A DNA stretch of 64,000 nucleotides from Saccharopolyspora thermophila (GCF_014646075.1 NZ_BMMT01000011.1:62001-126000), one strand, 5' to 3'; positions 36,835 through 45,905 are shown, counted from the first letter of the stretch. Program-made: numbers and translations. The notes: generated by a model not told the origin, from the sequence alone.

Positions 36835-37617
36835 GTGAACCCCACCGAGCTCGCCGCGTCCGGCCCGCTGCTGTTCGCGGCGGCGATCGCGGCGCTCGCC
36901 GGGGCGATCAGCTTCGCCTCGCCGTGCGTGGTGCCGTTGGTGCCCGGCTACCTGGCCTACCTGGCCGGGGTCGTGGGCGCGGAGGCGCCGCCGATCGACG
37001 AAGCAGAGGCCGAACAGGGCCGCCGGGGGCGCTGGCGGGTGGCCGGGGCCGCCCTGCTGTTCGTCGCCGGATTCAGCATCGTGTTCGCGGCCGGGACGCT
37101 CATCCTCCTTGGGGTGTCCGATGCCCTGCTGGCCAACGAGCAGCTGCTGCAGCGCGTGGGCGGGGTCGTCACCGTCGCCATGGGCCTGGTGTTCCTCGGG
37201 TTGATCCCGGCCCTGCAGCGGGACGTGCGGATCCACCGGGTGCCCCGCGCCGGGGTGTGGGGCGCGCCGCTGCTGGGTGCGGTGTTCGGCCTCGGCTGGA
37301 CCCCCTGCCTGGGCCCCACGCTGGTCGGCGTGATCTCGGTGGCCGCGGGCACGTCCGTGGACACCAGCACCGCCGTCCGCGGTGTCCTGCTCGTCCTGGC
37401 GTACTGCCTGGGACTGGGGGTGCCGTTCGTGCTGCTGGCGCTCGGCGCGAGGTGGGCAGTCCGGAGCACCGGTTGGCTGCGCCGCCGGGGCCGAGCCATC
37501 CAGATCGCGGGAGGGGTGCTGCTCGTGGTGGTGGGCCTGCTGCTCGTCACCGGCCTGTGGGGAGACCTGATCGCGGTGCTCCGCGGTCCGATCGCCGGTT
37601 TCGAGACACCGATCTGA
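36835..37617 (+). CDS. ccdA: Cytochrome c biogenesis thiol-electron transporter CcdA
   Basis: 260-residue membrane protein with six predicted helices that carries electrons from cytoplasmic thioredoxin to ResA outside. The two conserved cysteines lie in SFASPCVVPLVPGYLAYLAG and LGWTPCLGPTL. GTG 36835 is preferred; the open frame extends 60 nt further. Its stop overlaps the resB ATG by one base, starting a coupled ccdA-resB-ccsB unit. Confidence 0.94.
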   Translation: MNPTELAASGPLLFAAAIAALAGAISFASPCVVPLVPGYLAYLAGVVGAEAPPIDEAEAEQGRRGRWRVAGAALLFVAGFSIVFAAGTLILLGVSDALLANEQLLQRVGGVVTVAMGLVFLGLIPALQRDVRIHRVPRAGVWGAPLLGAVFGLGWTPCLGPTLVGVISVAAGTSVDTSTAVRGVLLVLAYCLGLGVPFVLLALGARWAVRSTGWLRRRGRAIQIAGGVLLVVVGLLLVTGLWGDLIAVLRGPIAGFETPI

Positions 37618-39242
37618 TGCGCGGCTACCTGACCACCACCCTGGCGTTGCTGCGCAACACCTGGCGCGGGCTGACGTCGATGCGCACCGCGCTGGTGCTG
37701 CTGTTCCTGTTGGCGCTGGCCGCGCTGCCCGGCGCGCTCATCCCGCAGCGGTCGCTGAACCAGTCCGAGGTGGACCGGTACTTCCGCGAGTACCCGACCC
37801 TGGCGCCGATCCTGGACAAGCTCGGGGCCTTCGAGGTCTTCAGCTCCGTCTGGTTCGCCTCCATCTACGTCCTGCTGTTCATCTCGCTGATCGGCTGCCT
37901 GCTGCCGCGCTGCTACGAGTACTACAAGCAGTGGCGCGCCAAGCCGGTCCGCACGCCACGCAACCTGTCCCGGATGCCACACCACGAGTCGGCCACCCTG
38001 CACGCCTCGGTCGACGAGGTGATGGCCGCCGCCCGCAAGCGGCTGCGCGGCTGGCGCATGGTGGAGCGCGAGGAGGCCGACGGCGCGCGCTCGATCAGCG
38101 CCGAGCGCGGGTTCCTGCGCGAGATCGGCAACCTCGTCTTCCACTTCGCCCTGGTCGGGCTGCTCGTCGGGGTCGCGGGCGGCAAGCTGTACGGCTACGA
38201 GGGCCAGGTCATCGTCATCGCCGACGGTTCGGAGTTCTGCAACTCCGGCACCTACAACTACGACTCGTTCCGGGCCGGGCTGACCGTCGACGGCACCCAG
38301 CTGTCCCCGTTCTGCCTGCGCGTCAACGACTTCGACGTGCAGTACCAGCCGAACGGGCAGGTTGAGGCATTCCGCGTCGACATGCAGTACCAGGCCGGCG
38401 ACGACCTGGAGACCGGCACCTGGCGGCCGTACCTGCTGCAGGTCAACCACCCGCTGCGGATCGCGGGCGACCGGATCTACCTGACCGGCAACGGATACGC
38501 GCCCCGGTTCACCGTCACCTTCCCGGACGGTCAGCAGCGCACCGGTCTCATCCAGTGGCAACCGGTCTCGCCACAGACCATGCTGTCGCAGGGCGCCACC
38601 AAGTTCGATCCGCCGGGCGTGCAGGACGAGGTGCAGCGCCGCCAGAACCAGATCGCGGTCACCGGGCTGTTCGCACCCACCGCCACCTTCGACGGCGCGG
38701 TGCTCAGCTCCGGCTTCCCCGACCTGCTTGACCCGGCGGTCGCCGTGGACGTGCTGCGCGGCGACCTGGGGTTGGACTCCGGTCGCGGCCAGTCGATCTT
38801 CGGCGTGGACCAGTCCATGGTGGACCAGGGGCGCCTCAAACGGGTGGCGCGGGAGAACCTGCGCATCGGCCAGGAGATCCGCCTCGACGACGGCACCACG
38901 GTCCGCTTCGACGGCGTCGAGCGGTGGGCCAACCTGCAGGTGTCGCACGACCCGTTCCAGCCGTGGGTCCTCGGGTTCGCGATCGCCGTCATCGTCGGCA
39001 TCGGGACGTCGCTGGCCATCAAGCGCCGCCGCGTGTGGGTGCGGGCCGTCCCGCACCCGGAATCGGACGGATCCGGCAGCGTGCGTACCGTTGTCGAGGT
39101 CGGCGGACTCGCCCGGACCGATCAGGCCGGTTACGGCGAGGAGTTCACCAGGCTGGCCGCCGACCTGCTCGGGACGGGTGTCGACCACTCCTCCCCGGAG
39201 GCACGCGCGACCGCCGGACCCGCGCGCGAAAGGAAGAGCTGA
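37617..39242 (+). CDS. resB: Cytochrome c synthesis protein ResB (Ccs1)
   Basis: 541 residues; with CcsB it forms the system II cytochrome c heme lyase. Three N-terminal membrane helices lie at about 25-45, 75-96 and 165-185. A large extracytoplasmic domain of about 260 residues follows, then a fourth helix near 448-465 and a cytoplasmic tail. The segment ALPGALIPQRSLNQSEVDRYF after helix 1 is typical. It overlaps ccdA and ccsB by one base each (TGATG). Confidence 0.93.
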   Translation: MRGYLTTTLALLRNTWRGLTSMRTALVLLFLLALAALPGALIPQRSLNQSEVDRYFREYPTLAPILDKLGAFEVFSSVWFASIYVLLFISLIGCLLPRCYEYYKQWRAKPVRTPRNLSRMPHHESATLHASVDEVMAAARKRLRGWRMVEREEADGARSISAERGFLREIGNLVFHFALVGLLVGVAGGKLYGYEGQVIVIADGSEFCNSGTYNYDSFRAGLTVDGTQLSPFCLRVNDFDVQYQPNGQVEAFRVDMQYQAGDDLETGTWRPYLLQVNHPLRIAGDRIYLTGNGYAPRFTVTFPDGQQRTGLIQWQPVSPQTMLSQGATKFDPPGVQDEVQRRQNQIAVTGLFAPTATFDGAVLSSGFPDLLDPAVAVDVLRGDLGLDSGRGQSIFGVDQSMVDQGRLKRVARENLRIGQEIRLDDGTTVRFDGVERWANLQVSHDPFQPWVLGFAIAVIVGIGTSLAIKRRRVWVRAVPHPESDGSGSVRTVVEVGGLARTDQAGYGEEFTRLAADLLGTGVDHSSPEARATAGPARERKS

Positions 39243-40243
39243 TGTCGGTCAACCAGACGCTGTCGACGTACAGCGACATGGCGTACGCCACCTCGGTGGT
39301 CATCTACATCGCCGCGATGCTGCTGTACTTCGGGGAATTCGCCTACGGCCGCACCGGCACCGCGGCTCGCAAGCGCGAGTCGGTGCTGGTCAGCGCCGGT
39401 GGCGGTGAGTCCACCGAGCAGCCGGTGGTCGGGCGGATCGAGACGCCGCAGAAGCGCCCGCTGTCCGAACGGCTGGGCGGCATGGCGGTCGCCATGACGG
39501 TGCTGGGTGTGCTGGTGCACGGTGCTTCCCTTCTGCTGCGCGGTTTCGCCACCGGCCGGGTGCCGTGGGGCAACATGTACGAGTTCGGCTCGGCGATCTG
39601 TCTGGCCGCGGTCATCGCCTGGCTCGTCGTGCTGTTCCGGCAGCTGCGCGCCGGTCGGCGCGACGCGACCCCGACGCAGCTGCGCGGGCTCGGCGGTTTC
39701 CTGATGCTGCCGGTGGTCCTGCTGTTGTTCCTGTCCGGCACCGTGCTGTACGCCCAGGCCGGTCCGCTGATCCCGGCGTTGCAGTCCTACTGGATCGTGA
39801 TCCATGTGTCGGCCGCAATCGTGGCCAGCGGTGTGCTGCTGTTCGCCGGAGTGGCCAGCGTGCTGTACCTGCTGCGCGCCCGGTACGAGAACAACCCGTT
39901 GAAGATGGCGAAGTTCGGCTCCCGGCTGCCCACCAGCCAGGCGCTGGACCGGATGGCCTACCGCGCCACGGTGATCATCTTCCCGGTCTGGACCTTCGCC
40001 ATCATCGCGGGCGCGATCTGGGCGGAAGCCGCGTGGGGCCGCTTCTGGGGCTGGGACCCGAAGGAGACCTGCTCCTTCGTCGCCTGGGTTGTCTACGCCG
40101 CATACCTGCACGCGCGCGCCACCGCCGGCTGGCGGGGCGTCCGCGCCGCGTGGATCAACATCTTCGGCCTCGCGGTGATGATCTTCAACCTGTTCTTCAT
40201 CAACATCGTCGTCGCGGGTCTTCACTCGTACGCTGGACTGTGA
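39242..40243 (+). CDS. ccsB: Cytochrome c synthetase subunit CcsB (CcsA/ResC)
   Basis: 333-residue membrane protein with about eight helices that delivers heme across the membrane and attaches it to cytochrome c. The tryptophan-rich WWD-type motif WGRFWGWDPKETCSF is near residue 262, with conserved histidines in flanking helices (VIHVSAAIV, LHARAT, LHSYAGL). It is the last gene of the coupled ccdA-resB-ccsB unit and is followed by a terminator. Confidence 0.94.
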   Translation: MSVNQTLSTYSDMAYATSVVIYIAAMLLYFGEFAYGRTGTAARKRESVLVSAGGGESTEQPVVGRIETPQKRPLSERLGGMAVAMTVLGVLVHGASLLLRGFATGRVPWGNMYEFGSAICLAAVIAWLVVLFRQLRAGRRDATPTQLRGLGGFLMLPVVLLLFLSGTVLYAQAGPLIPALQSYWIVIHVSAAIVASGVLLFAGVASVLYLLRARYENNPLKMAKFGSRLPTSQALDRMAYRATVIIFPVWTFAIIAGAIWAEAAWGRFWGWDPKETCSFVAWVVYAAYLHARATAGWRGVRAAWINIFGLAVMIFNLFFINIVVAGLHSYAGL

Positions 40244-40253
40244 TCCGGTGATC

Positions 40254-40271
40254 GGTGCCCGGCCGGGCACC
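40254..40271 (+). terminator. Palindromic terminator after ccsB
   Basis: The perfect 18-bp palindrome GGTGCCCGGCCGGGCACC lies 11 nt after the ccsB stop. There is no T-run. Confidence 0.55.
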
Positions 40272-40402
40272 ACACCGCCGGGGTCGCCGTCCTCCTTTCG
40301 ACCCCGCAACTGCCCGCCACCAGCGCAGTCCGCGCCCCGGCGAGCGCACCTTCCGGTGGGGTCGATCGCCCACCCCCGGTGACTCGTGGGTATACCTGGG
40401 AC

Positions 40403-40408
40403 TACCGT
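40403..40408 (+). promoter_or_regulatory. Candidate -10 box for the ParA-like gene
   Basis: TACCGT, with TGACTC 17 nt upstream (40380-40385) as a possible -35. A 5' UTR of about 65 nt would follow. Confidence 0.35.
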
Positions 40409-40479
40409 GCCTCTCGGGGGCGGGGAGATCTCGATTCGGTCCGGCAGGGCTCGACTCGATTGTTGGAGGGACGGCAACG

Positions 40480-42036
40480 GTGACCGGACAGTACGAAGAG
40501 CCTGACGCACGGCGGGACGCGGGCACCGCTGCGACCTCGGCCGAGGGTGCGTCCTCCGGATCCGAGGCCAAGGGTGCGGCGTCGGCTCCGCAGGGCGGTT
40601 ACGTGGAGTCGGCGACCACACCGGGGCAGCCGCATCCCGCCACCGAGCCCACGCCGTCGTACGTGGATTCGTCGCAGGAAGCGGGCGCCTACCCGGTCGA
40701 CGACGCGCCGCAGCCGTACTACCCAAGCGGTGCGCCGACCGGCGCGTCGCCGAACTATGCGGACCCGAGCCGGTCCGGCCCGCAGCAGTTCCCGAGCGGG
40801 CCGTACCACGCGGACCCGGCGGCGTCCGGGCCGCACCAGCAGCCGACCATGTCGGGACCGCACCAGGTGCTCGGGACGCAGTCCGGTCCCTACTCCGTCT
40901 CCGGTGGGCCTTCTGGACCGTACGCGCCGGTTTCCGGTGGCCCGTCCGGACCGTACCCGCCGACCGCCAGCGGGCCGTCCGGACCGTACCCGGCGCCCGG
41001 CGCGGGACAGCAGCCGATGAACCAGCAAGTCGGCCCGCAGCAGTCGTATTCGCCATACACCCAGGCTGGACCGTCCGGGCCGGCGGGGGATCAGCCGTTC
41101 GGCCAGGACCTCTCGTCCGCTCAGCTACTTCGGCAGACCAAACGGTCACCCCAATCGGGTTGGCGGCGCGCCGTGTACCTGGCCACCGGCAAGACGGTGA
41201 ACCTCGGCGAGAGCCCGGCCGACCGGCGCCGCCGCGAATTGATCACCAGGGTGAACCAGCCGCTGCAGGGCTGCTACAAGATCGCCATGCTCAGCCTGAA
41301 GGGCGGCGTCGGCAAGACGACCACCACCGCCACCCTCGGCTCCACCTTCGCGTCGCTGCGCGGCGACCGGGTGATCGCCGTCGATGCCAACCCGGACCGC
41401 GGCACGCTGAGCCAGAAGATCCCGCTGGAGACCACCGCGACCGTGCGCCACCTGCTGCGGGACGCGCACCGGATCCGCAAGTACAGCGACGTCCGCTCCT
41501 ACACCTCGCAGGGGCCCAGCCGGCTGGAGATCCTGGCCAGCGAGCAGGACCCGGCCGTCTCGGAGGCGTTCAGCGAGGACGACTACCGGCGCACCGTGAC
41601 GCTGCTGGAGCACTTCTACAACGTGGTGCTGACCGACTGTGGCACCGGGCTGATGCACTCCGCGATGAAGGGCGTGCTGGACCTGGCGGACTCGCTGGTC
41701 GTCGTGTCGTCGAGCTCCATCGACGGGGCCCGCAGCGCTTCGGCCACATTGGACTGGCTGGACGCGCACGGCTACGGGGACCTGGTGTCGCGGTCCGTGG
41801 CGGTGATCAACTCGGTGCGGCCGGCCGCTGGGAAGGTCGACATCGACAAGCTGGCCGCGCACTTCGGGGCGCGGTGCCGCGCGGTGTCGAAGATTCCGTT
41901 CGACCCGCACCTGGAGGAGGGTGCCGAGGTGGAGCTGGACCGGCTGGCTGCGCCGACCCGGATGGCGCTGCTGGAGCTGGCGGCGATCGTGGCCGACGAC
42001 TTCCCGCACGCGCCGGGGCGCAACCGCCAGGGGTGA
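40480..42036 (+). CDS. ParA/MinD-family ATPase with a long disordered N-terminal repeat region
   Basis: 518 residues. The first 205 or so are disordered, rich in Pro, Gly, Ser and Gln, with many SGPY/SGPH repeats. The ATPase domain starts with the deviant Walker A KGGVGKTTTTATLGS near residue 271. Switch-like segments VVLTDCGTGLMHSAM and DSLVVVSSSSIDGARSA follow. There is no partner ParB gene or parS-like site nearby, so plasmid-type partitioning is unlikely. GTG 40480 has GGAGGG upstream. The position corresponds to Rv0530. Such proteins may organise membrane or secretion complexes. Confidence 0.85.
   Translation: MTGQYEEPDARRDAGTAATSAEGASSGSEAKGAASAPQGGYVESATTPGQPHPATEPTPSYVDSSQEAGAYPVDDAPQPYYPSGAPTGASPNYADPSRSGPQQFPSGPYHADPAASGPHQQPTMSGPHQVLGTQSGPYSVSGGPSGPYAPVSGGPSGPYPPTASGPSGPYPAPGAGQQPMNQQVGPQQSYSPYTQAGPSGPAGDQPFGQDLSSAQLLRQTKRSPQSGWRRAVYLATGKTVNLGESPADRRRRELITRVNQPLQGCYKIAMLSLKGGVGKTTTTATLGSTFASLRGDRVIAVDANPDRGTLSQKIPLETTATVRHLLRDAHRIRKYSDVRSYTSQGPSRLEILASEQDPAVSEAFSEDDYRRTVTLLEHFYNVVLTDCGTGLMHSAMKGVLDLADSLVVVSSSSIDGARSASATLDWLDAHGYGDLVSRSVAVINSVRPAAGKVDIDKLAAHFGARCRAVSKIPFDPHLEEGAEVELDRLAAPTRMALLELAAIVADDFPHAPGRNRQG
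40771..41002 (+). repeat. Imperfect coding repeats (SGPY/SGPH units)
   Basis: At least nine TCCGG(N)CCGTAC or TCCGGGCCGCAC-type units encode S-G-P-Y/H in the N-terminal region of the ParA-like protein. They are most regular at 40910-41000, where GGPSGPY recurs every 11-12 residues. Confidence 0.75.
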
Positions 42037-42076
42037 GGGAACCGGTGCGGGCGTGCGCCGCCCGCACCCAGGTGCG

Positions 42077-42268
42077 TCAGTCCTTCTCGTCCGAGGGGCG
42101 CGACCTGCGGCGCTGCTCGTCGAGCTTGCGCAGGAACTCGGGGTCGTCGTCCGGCGCCACGGGCGCCTGCCGGGGGCGGCGGGCCGCCGCGATCGAGGCG
42201 GGGCCGAACGCCTTCCACATCAGCACGACGATGGTGAGCGCACCGATCGCCGCCAGGACATAGATCAT
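42077..42268 (-). CDS. Small single-helix membrane protein
   Basis: 63 residues: an N-terminal membrane helix (IYVLAAIGALTIVVLMWKAF) and a basic then acidic cytoplasmic tail ending RRSRPSDEKD. The in-frame GTG at 42277 has the GGGAGG sequence directly against it. ATG 42268 has the same sequence at 8 nt and is therefore the likely start. It is not recognised as a known family. Confidence 0.65.
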   Translation of the reverse strand: MIYVLAAIGALTIVVLMWKAFGPASIAAARRPRQAPVAPDDDPEFLRKLDEQRRRSRPSDEKD

Positions 42269-42371
42269 CGGGGCCACCTCCCACAGTCTCCGCTTCGAGA
42301 TTAGCCAATCCCGACTGCGGTTGTCGTTGACGCGGATGGCGCGGTCCCGCGGCGGATCCGCCGGGCGCGGT

Positions 42372-42420
42372 CCGGTCCGGGTGGCGCCTCGCGGACGGGG
42401 CGAGGTCCCACCCGGACCGG
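42372..42420. terminator. Two-tier perfect hairpin downstream of bldC
   Basis: CCGGTCCGGGTGG (42372-42384) and CCACCCGGACCGG (42408-42420) pair perfectly. Inside, CCTCG pairs with CGAGG across symmetric 2-nt internal loops, giving 18 paired positions. It lies about 63 nt past the bldC stop on the minus strand and before the small membrane gene. Confidence 0.55.
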
Positions 42421-42482
42421 CGGACCGCCGGGCGGTCCCGCAGCGCCCGGGCGGCGCGGTGGTTCAGACCGGGCGGCGCGGT

Positions 42483-42704
42483 TCAGGCCGGACGGTTGAC
42501 GTCGTTGGTCAGCTCGGCCAGCAGCGTGCGGACCTCGGACTCGCGGAAGCGGCGGTGTCCACCGGGGGTGCGGATGGAGCCGATCCGCCCGGCGGTCGCC
42601 CACCGCGTCACGGTCTTGGGGTCCACCCGGAACAGCGCCGCGACCTCACCGGGCGTGAGGAGCTGCTCCTGGCCGTTCTGGCGAGACTGCTGGGTCGCGG
42701 ACAC
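42483..42704 (-). CDS. bldC: BldC-family developmental DNA-binding protein
   Basis: 73 residues with a MerR-like helix-turn-helix. LLTPGEVAALFRVDPKTVTRWA and the wing GRIGSIRTPGGHRRFRESEVR match Streptomyces BldC almost throughout. BldC delays entry into development by repressing and activating many genes, binding head-to-tail on direct repeats. The GTG start at 42704 has GGAGG 7 nt upstream. The gene stands alone on the minus strand, divergent from the DUF4229 gene. Confidence 0.93.
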   Translation of the reverse strand: MSATQQSRQNGQEQLLTPGEVAALFRVDPKTVTRWATAGRIGSIRTPGGHRRFRESEVRTLLAELTNDVNRPA

Positions 42705-42794
42705 AGTCGACCTCCACTTGTCGAGTCGTGGTCATTCGGGCATTCCGGTCGCATCCTGGCACCTCGATGGTCAGGTACTCGAACATTTGGCTTT

Positions 42795-42815
42795 AGGTAA
42801 AGGGAAGGTAAGGGA
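42795..42815. promoter_or_regulatory. Tandem direct repeats upstream of bldC
   Basis: AGGTAAAGGGA (42795-42805) is followed at once by AGGTAAGGGA (42806-42815). The first also overlaps the inverted repeat CTTTA-GG-TAAAG (42791-42802). The block lies about 90 bp upstream of the bldC start in a locally AT-rich patch, and about 90 bp upstream of the DUF4229 gene. Confidence 0.4.
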
Positions 42816-42887
42816 CGAAAGCGGCTCTTCGGGCGGTGCGCGGCCGCGCCCCCGCGGTCGCCCGGCAGGTCGGCGCCCGGATTGCTC

Positions 42888-42893
42888 TACCCT
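42888..42893 (+). promoter_or_regulatory. -10 box of the DUF4229 gene, leaderless start
   Basis: TACCCT ends 7 nt before GTG 42901, with no Shine-Dalgarno. Confidence 0.5.
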
Positions 42894-42900
42894 GGGTGAC

Positions 42901-43203
42901 GTGCAGGAACAGCAGGAAGTCGAAGGCGCGAAGCCGAACCTCGCGCGCGACGTCGCGCTCTACACCGCCGCCCGGCTGGCCATGGTGGTCGCCGTGGCCG
43001 CGCTCCTCGTGCTGGCGCAGGTGCCGGCGCTGGTCGCGCTGGCCGTGTCGGTGGTGGTCGTGATGCCGCTGTCGCTGGTGGTGTTCGGTCGGCTGCGGCG
43101 GCGCGTGGCGACCGGCATGGCCGAGCGGGCCGCGGCGCGCCGGGCCCGCCGCGAGGAGCTCCGCGCCCAGCTGCGCGGCGACCGCACCTCGCAAGCCCGG
43201 TGA
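42901..43203 (+). CDS. DUF4229-type small membrane protein
   Basis: 100 residues. A polar start is followed by two adjacent membrane helices (about 18-38 and 43-62), then a basic amphipathic C-terminal helix rich in Arg and Ala. The layout is that of DUF4229 proteins, of unknown role. The frame is open much further upstream, but the leaderless signal sets GTG 42901. Its stop overlaps the cysK2 start (GTGA), so the two are coupled. Confidence 0.75.
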   Translation: MQEQQEVEGAKPNLARDVALYTAARLAMVVAVAALLVLAQVPALVALAVSVVVVMPLSLVVFGRLRRRVATGMAERAAARRARREELRAQLRGDRTSQAR

Positions 43204-44300
43204 TCGGCAGCATCGACCGCTCCTGCGCCAGGACCCGTGACTGGACCTGCGAAGCGGTGCGTGTGATCGAGGCCGACGCCAACCGCAGCGCGGACACCCA
43301 CCTGCTGCGGTATCCGCTGCCGGCGGAGTGGGGAGTCGACCTCTACCTCAAGGACGAGTCAACACATCCGACGGGTTCTCTCAAGCACCGGTTGGCCCGA
43401 TCGCTGTTCCTGTACGCGATCTGCAACGGCTGGGTAACCGAGAACACACCCGTGATCGAGGCGTCGTCGGGTTCGACGGCCGTGTCGGAGGCATACTTCG
43501 CGCGCCTGCTCGGCCTGCCGTTCATCGCGGTCATGCCGCGCTCCACCAGCCCGGAGAAGGTGGCGCTGATCGAGTGGCACGGCGGGCGCTGCCACTTCGT
43601 CGACGAGCCGGGCGCGATCTACACCGAGTCGCGGCGGCTGGCCGCGGAGCTCGGCGGTCACTTCATGGACCAGTTCACCCACGCCGACCGGGCCACCGAC
43701 TGGCGGGGCAACAACAACATCGCCGAGTCGATCTTCGAACAGCTCGCGCTGGAGCGGTACGCCGAACCGACCTGGGTGGTCGTCGGCGCGGGCACCGGCG
43801 GTACCAGCGCGACCATCGGGCGCTACCTGCGTTACCGGCGGCACAACACCAGGTTGGCGGTCGTCGACCCGGAGCACTCGGTGTTCTTCGACGCGTGGCG
43901 GGACGGTGACACGTCGCGGACCAGCGACAAGGGCTCGCTGATCGAGGGCATCGGGCGACCGCGGGTGGAGCCGTCGTTCGTCGGCGAGGCGATCGACCGG
44001 ATGATCAAGGTGCCGGACGCGGCGTCGATCGCCACCATCCGCTACGTCGAGCAGGTCCTGGGGCGCCGGGTCGGCGGTTCCACCGGTACCAACCTGTGGG
44101 GCGTGTTCGCGCTGGTCTCCGAGATGATCCAGCAGGGTCACCAGGGCAGCATCGTGACGCTGCTGTGCGACGGCGGGGAGCGGTACACGAACACGTACTA
44201 CGACGACGGCTGGGTGGCCGAACGCGGACTGGACCTGAGCGGGCCGCAGGCGGTGCTCGAGCACTTCCACGCCACCGGCGAGTTCCGGGTGGCCTACTAG
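43200..44300 (+). CDS. cysK2: PLP-dependent cysteine synthase family protein, CysK2-like
   Basis: 366-residue beta-family PLP enzyme. PLP Lys62 is in [11 protein letters not shown]. The substrate loop reads [15 protein letters not shown], and the phosphate-binding glycines are [13 protein letters not shown]. These match remembered features of M. tuberculosis CysK2, which uses O-phosphoserine and thiosulfate to make S-sulfocysteine. The N-terminal extension [27 protein letters not shown] is also CysK2-like. GTG 43200 overlaps the DUF4229 gene. Exact substrates are inferred. Confidence 0.88.
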   Translation: MIGSIDRSCARTRDWTCEAVRVIEADANRSADTHLLRYPLPAEWGVDLYLKDESTHPTGSLKHRLARSLFLYAICNGWVTENTPVIEASSGSTAVSEAYFARLLGLPFIAVMPRSTSPEKVALIEWHGGRCHFVDEPGAIYTESRRLAAELGGHFMDQFTHADRATDWRGNNNIAESIFEQLALERYAEPTWVVVGAGTGGTSATIGRYLRYRRHNTRLAVVDPEHSVFFDAWRDGDTSRTSDKGSLIEGIGRPRVEPSFVGEAIDRMIKVPDAASIATIRYVEQVLGRRVGGSTGTNLWGVFALVSEMIQQGHQGSIVTLLCDGGERYTNTYYDDGWVAERGLDLSGPQAVLEHFHATGEFRVAY

Positions 44301-44351
44301 CGGCCCGCGCCGGACGGGCCGACGCTACCGTGCAGGGGGCGCGCAGGAAGG

Positions 44352-44924
44352 GTGGTGCTGGTGAGGCGTCAGGCAGGGCTGTCCGCGATCGCGCTGGTCG
44401 GGGTGGTGGCCGGGTGCACGGCGGGCGAGTCCGGGCCGCCGACCGTGCCGCCGGCCGCGCAGACCAGCACCACCGAGGAGGTGACGTCCTCGGCCGCGGC
44501 CCCGTCCCTCACCCGGACCGTGTCGCCTGAGCAGCGCAGGCGCCTCGCCGACCTGACGCCGGAGCAGGTGTGCGGGCTCGTCGACGTCGGTGACCTCAGC
44601 GCGTTGGCGTTCCCGGTTGACAGCGGACACCCGCGCGAGGTCGGGTTCGCCGTGCGCGGCTGTAGTTTCCAGGCGCGTTCTGGCGAGCGTTCCGTGGTGA
44701 TCGGTGCCCAACCCGAGGGCTACGGGACGCTCGGGCGCGAGGAGGTCGACCTGGGCCCGGTTCGGGGCAGTCAGACGCTGCACGCCAGCGACTGCACGGT
44801 ATTCGTGCCGGTTGCCGGGGCGACGCTGCAGGTCTCCGTGACCGCAGGCGAAACGAGCGCCGAGCAGTGCCAGACCGCGCAGCACGTGGCGCAGTACGTC
44901 CTCGCCGCTGTCGTGCAGTCCTGA
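44352..44924 (+). CDS. DUF3558-like secreted lipoprotein
   Basis: About 187-190 residues. A lipoprotein signal with lipobox VAGC near residue 22 is followed by a Thr/Ser-rich linker and a globular domain with four cysteines (VCGL, GCSF, DCTVF, QCQT) likely forming disulfides outside the cell. This fits the DUF3558 family common in mycolata and Pseudonocardiaceae. Start codons at 44352, 44355 and 44361 are all in frame; GGAAGGG spacing favours 44355 or 44361. Function is unknown. Confidence 0.72.
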   Translation: MVLVRRQAGLSAIALVGVVAGCTAGESGPPTVPPAAQTSTTEEVTSSAAAPSLTRTVSPEQRRRLADLTPEQVCGLVDVGDLSALAFPVDSGHPREVGFAVRGCSFQARSGERSVVIGAQPEGYGTLGREEVDLGPVRGSQTLHASDCTVFVPVAGATLQVSVTAGETSAEQCQTAQHVAQYVLAAVVQS

Positions 44925-45032
44925 GACGTCGCGAACCCGGCACGGAGACGGTCTGACTCCCGGCGACGTCGCAGGACCGGGCCGCCGCGCGGAGGTTGGG
45001 CTGGCCGACGCGTCGGATGCGGGCCCTGCCGA

Positions 45033-45905
45033 TCAGCCGAAGGCCAGCGCCAGCGCGGTCACCGCGGCCCAGATGAGCATCGCGAAACCGGTGTCGCGCA
45101 ACGCCGGAATCAGCGCACGCCCCTGCGCGCCGCCGACCACCGCCCGCAGCGGCATGATCAGCGCTGGTAGCGCGAGGAAACCGAGCAGCACCCAGGAGTT
45201 GCGCAGCCCGATCAGGACGGTGATCAGGAACGGCACGAGCGTCAGCGCGACGTAGAGCGTGCGCGTGTCGCGGTCGCCCAGCAGCACCGCCAGCGTGCGT
45301 TTGCCGGTGACCCGGTCGGACGGGATGTCGCGGAGGTTGTTGGCCACCAGGACGGCGCTGGACAGGGCGCCGACGCCAACCGCGGCGCCGATGCCGAAGC
45401 CTGAGATGGTGTCCGCCTGCACGTACATCGTGCCGAGCACGGCGACCAGCCCGAAGAAGATGAACACCGCCAGCTCGCCCAGCCCGGCGTACCCGTAGGG
45501 CCGCTTGCCGCCGGTGTAGTACCAGGCCCCGGCGATGCACAGCGCGCCCACCGCCAGCAGCCACCAGTGTCCACTGAGGACGACGACGCCGAGGCCGGCG
45601 ACCGCGGCCAGCCCGAAGCAGATCCAGGCCGCGTTGCGCACCGCGGCCGGCCGGGCCGAACCGGAGCCGACCAGCCGGAACGGGCCCACGCGGTCGTCGT
45701 CGGTGCCGCGGATGCCGTCGGAGTAGTCGTTGGCGAAGTTCACGCCGATGATCAGCAGCAGCGCGACGGCGAGCGCGAGCGCCGCGGTGGCGGGGTCGAA
45801 CCGGTCGACGCCGGCGGCCGCCCCGGTTCCGGCAAGAACCGGAGCGATCGCGTTCGGGAAGGTGCGAAGACGTGCGCCTTCAATCCATTGAGCGACAGTC
45901 GCCAT
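45033..45905 (-). CDS. menA: 1,4-dihydroxy-2-naphthoate polyprenyltransferase
   Basis: Membrane prenyltransferase joining DHNA to a polyprenyl diphosphate to give demethylmenaquinone. The two Asp-rich motifs are NFANDYSDGIRGTDDDR near residue 65 and NNLRDIPSDRVTGKRT near 180. About nine helices are predicted. ATG 45905 gives MATVAQWIEGARLRTFPNAIAP, aligning with the mycobacterial N-terminus; ATG 45914 is the alternative. It lies 55 nt downstream of menE, likely one transcript. Confidence 0.95.
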   Translation of the reverse strand: MATVAQWIEGARLRTFPNAIAPVLAGTGAAAGVDRFDPATAALALAVALLLIIGVNFANDYSDGIRGTDDDRVGPFRLVGSGSARPAAVRNAAWICFGLAAVAGLGVVVLSGHWWLLAVGALCIAGAWYYTGGKRPYGYAGLGELAVFIFFGLVAVLGTMYVQADTISGFGIGAAVGVGALSSAVLVANNLRDIPSDRVTGKRTLAVLLGDRDTRTLYVALTLVPFLITVLIGLRNSWVLLGFLALPALIMPLRAVVGGAQGRALIPALRDTGFAMLIWAAVTALALAFG

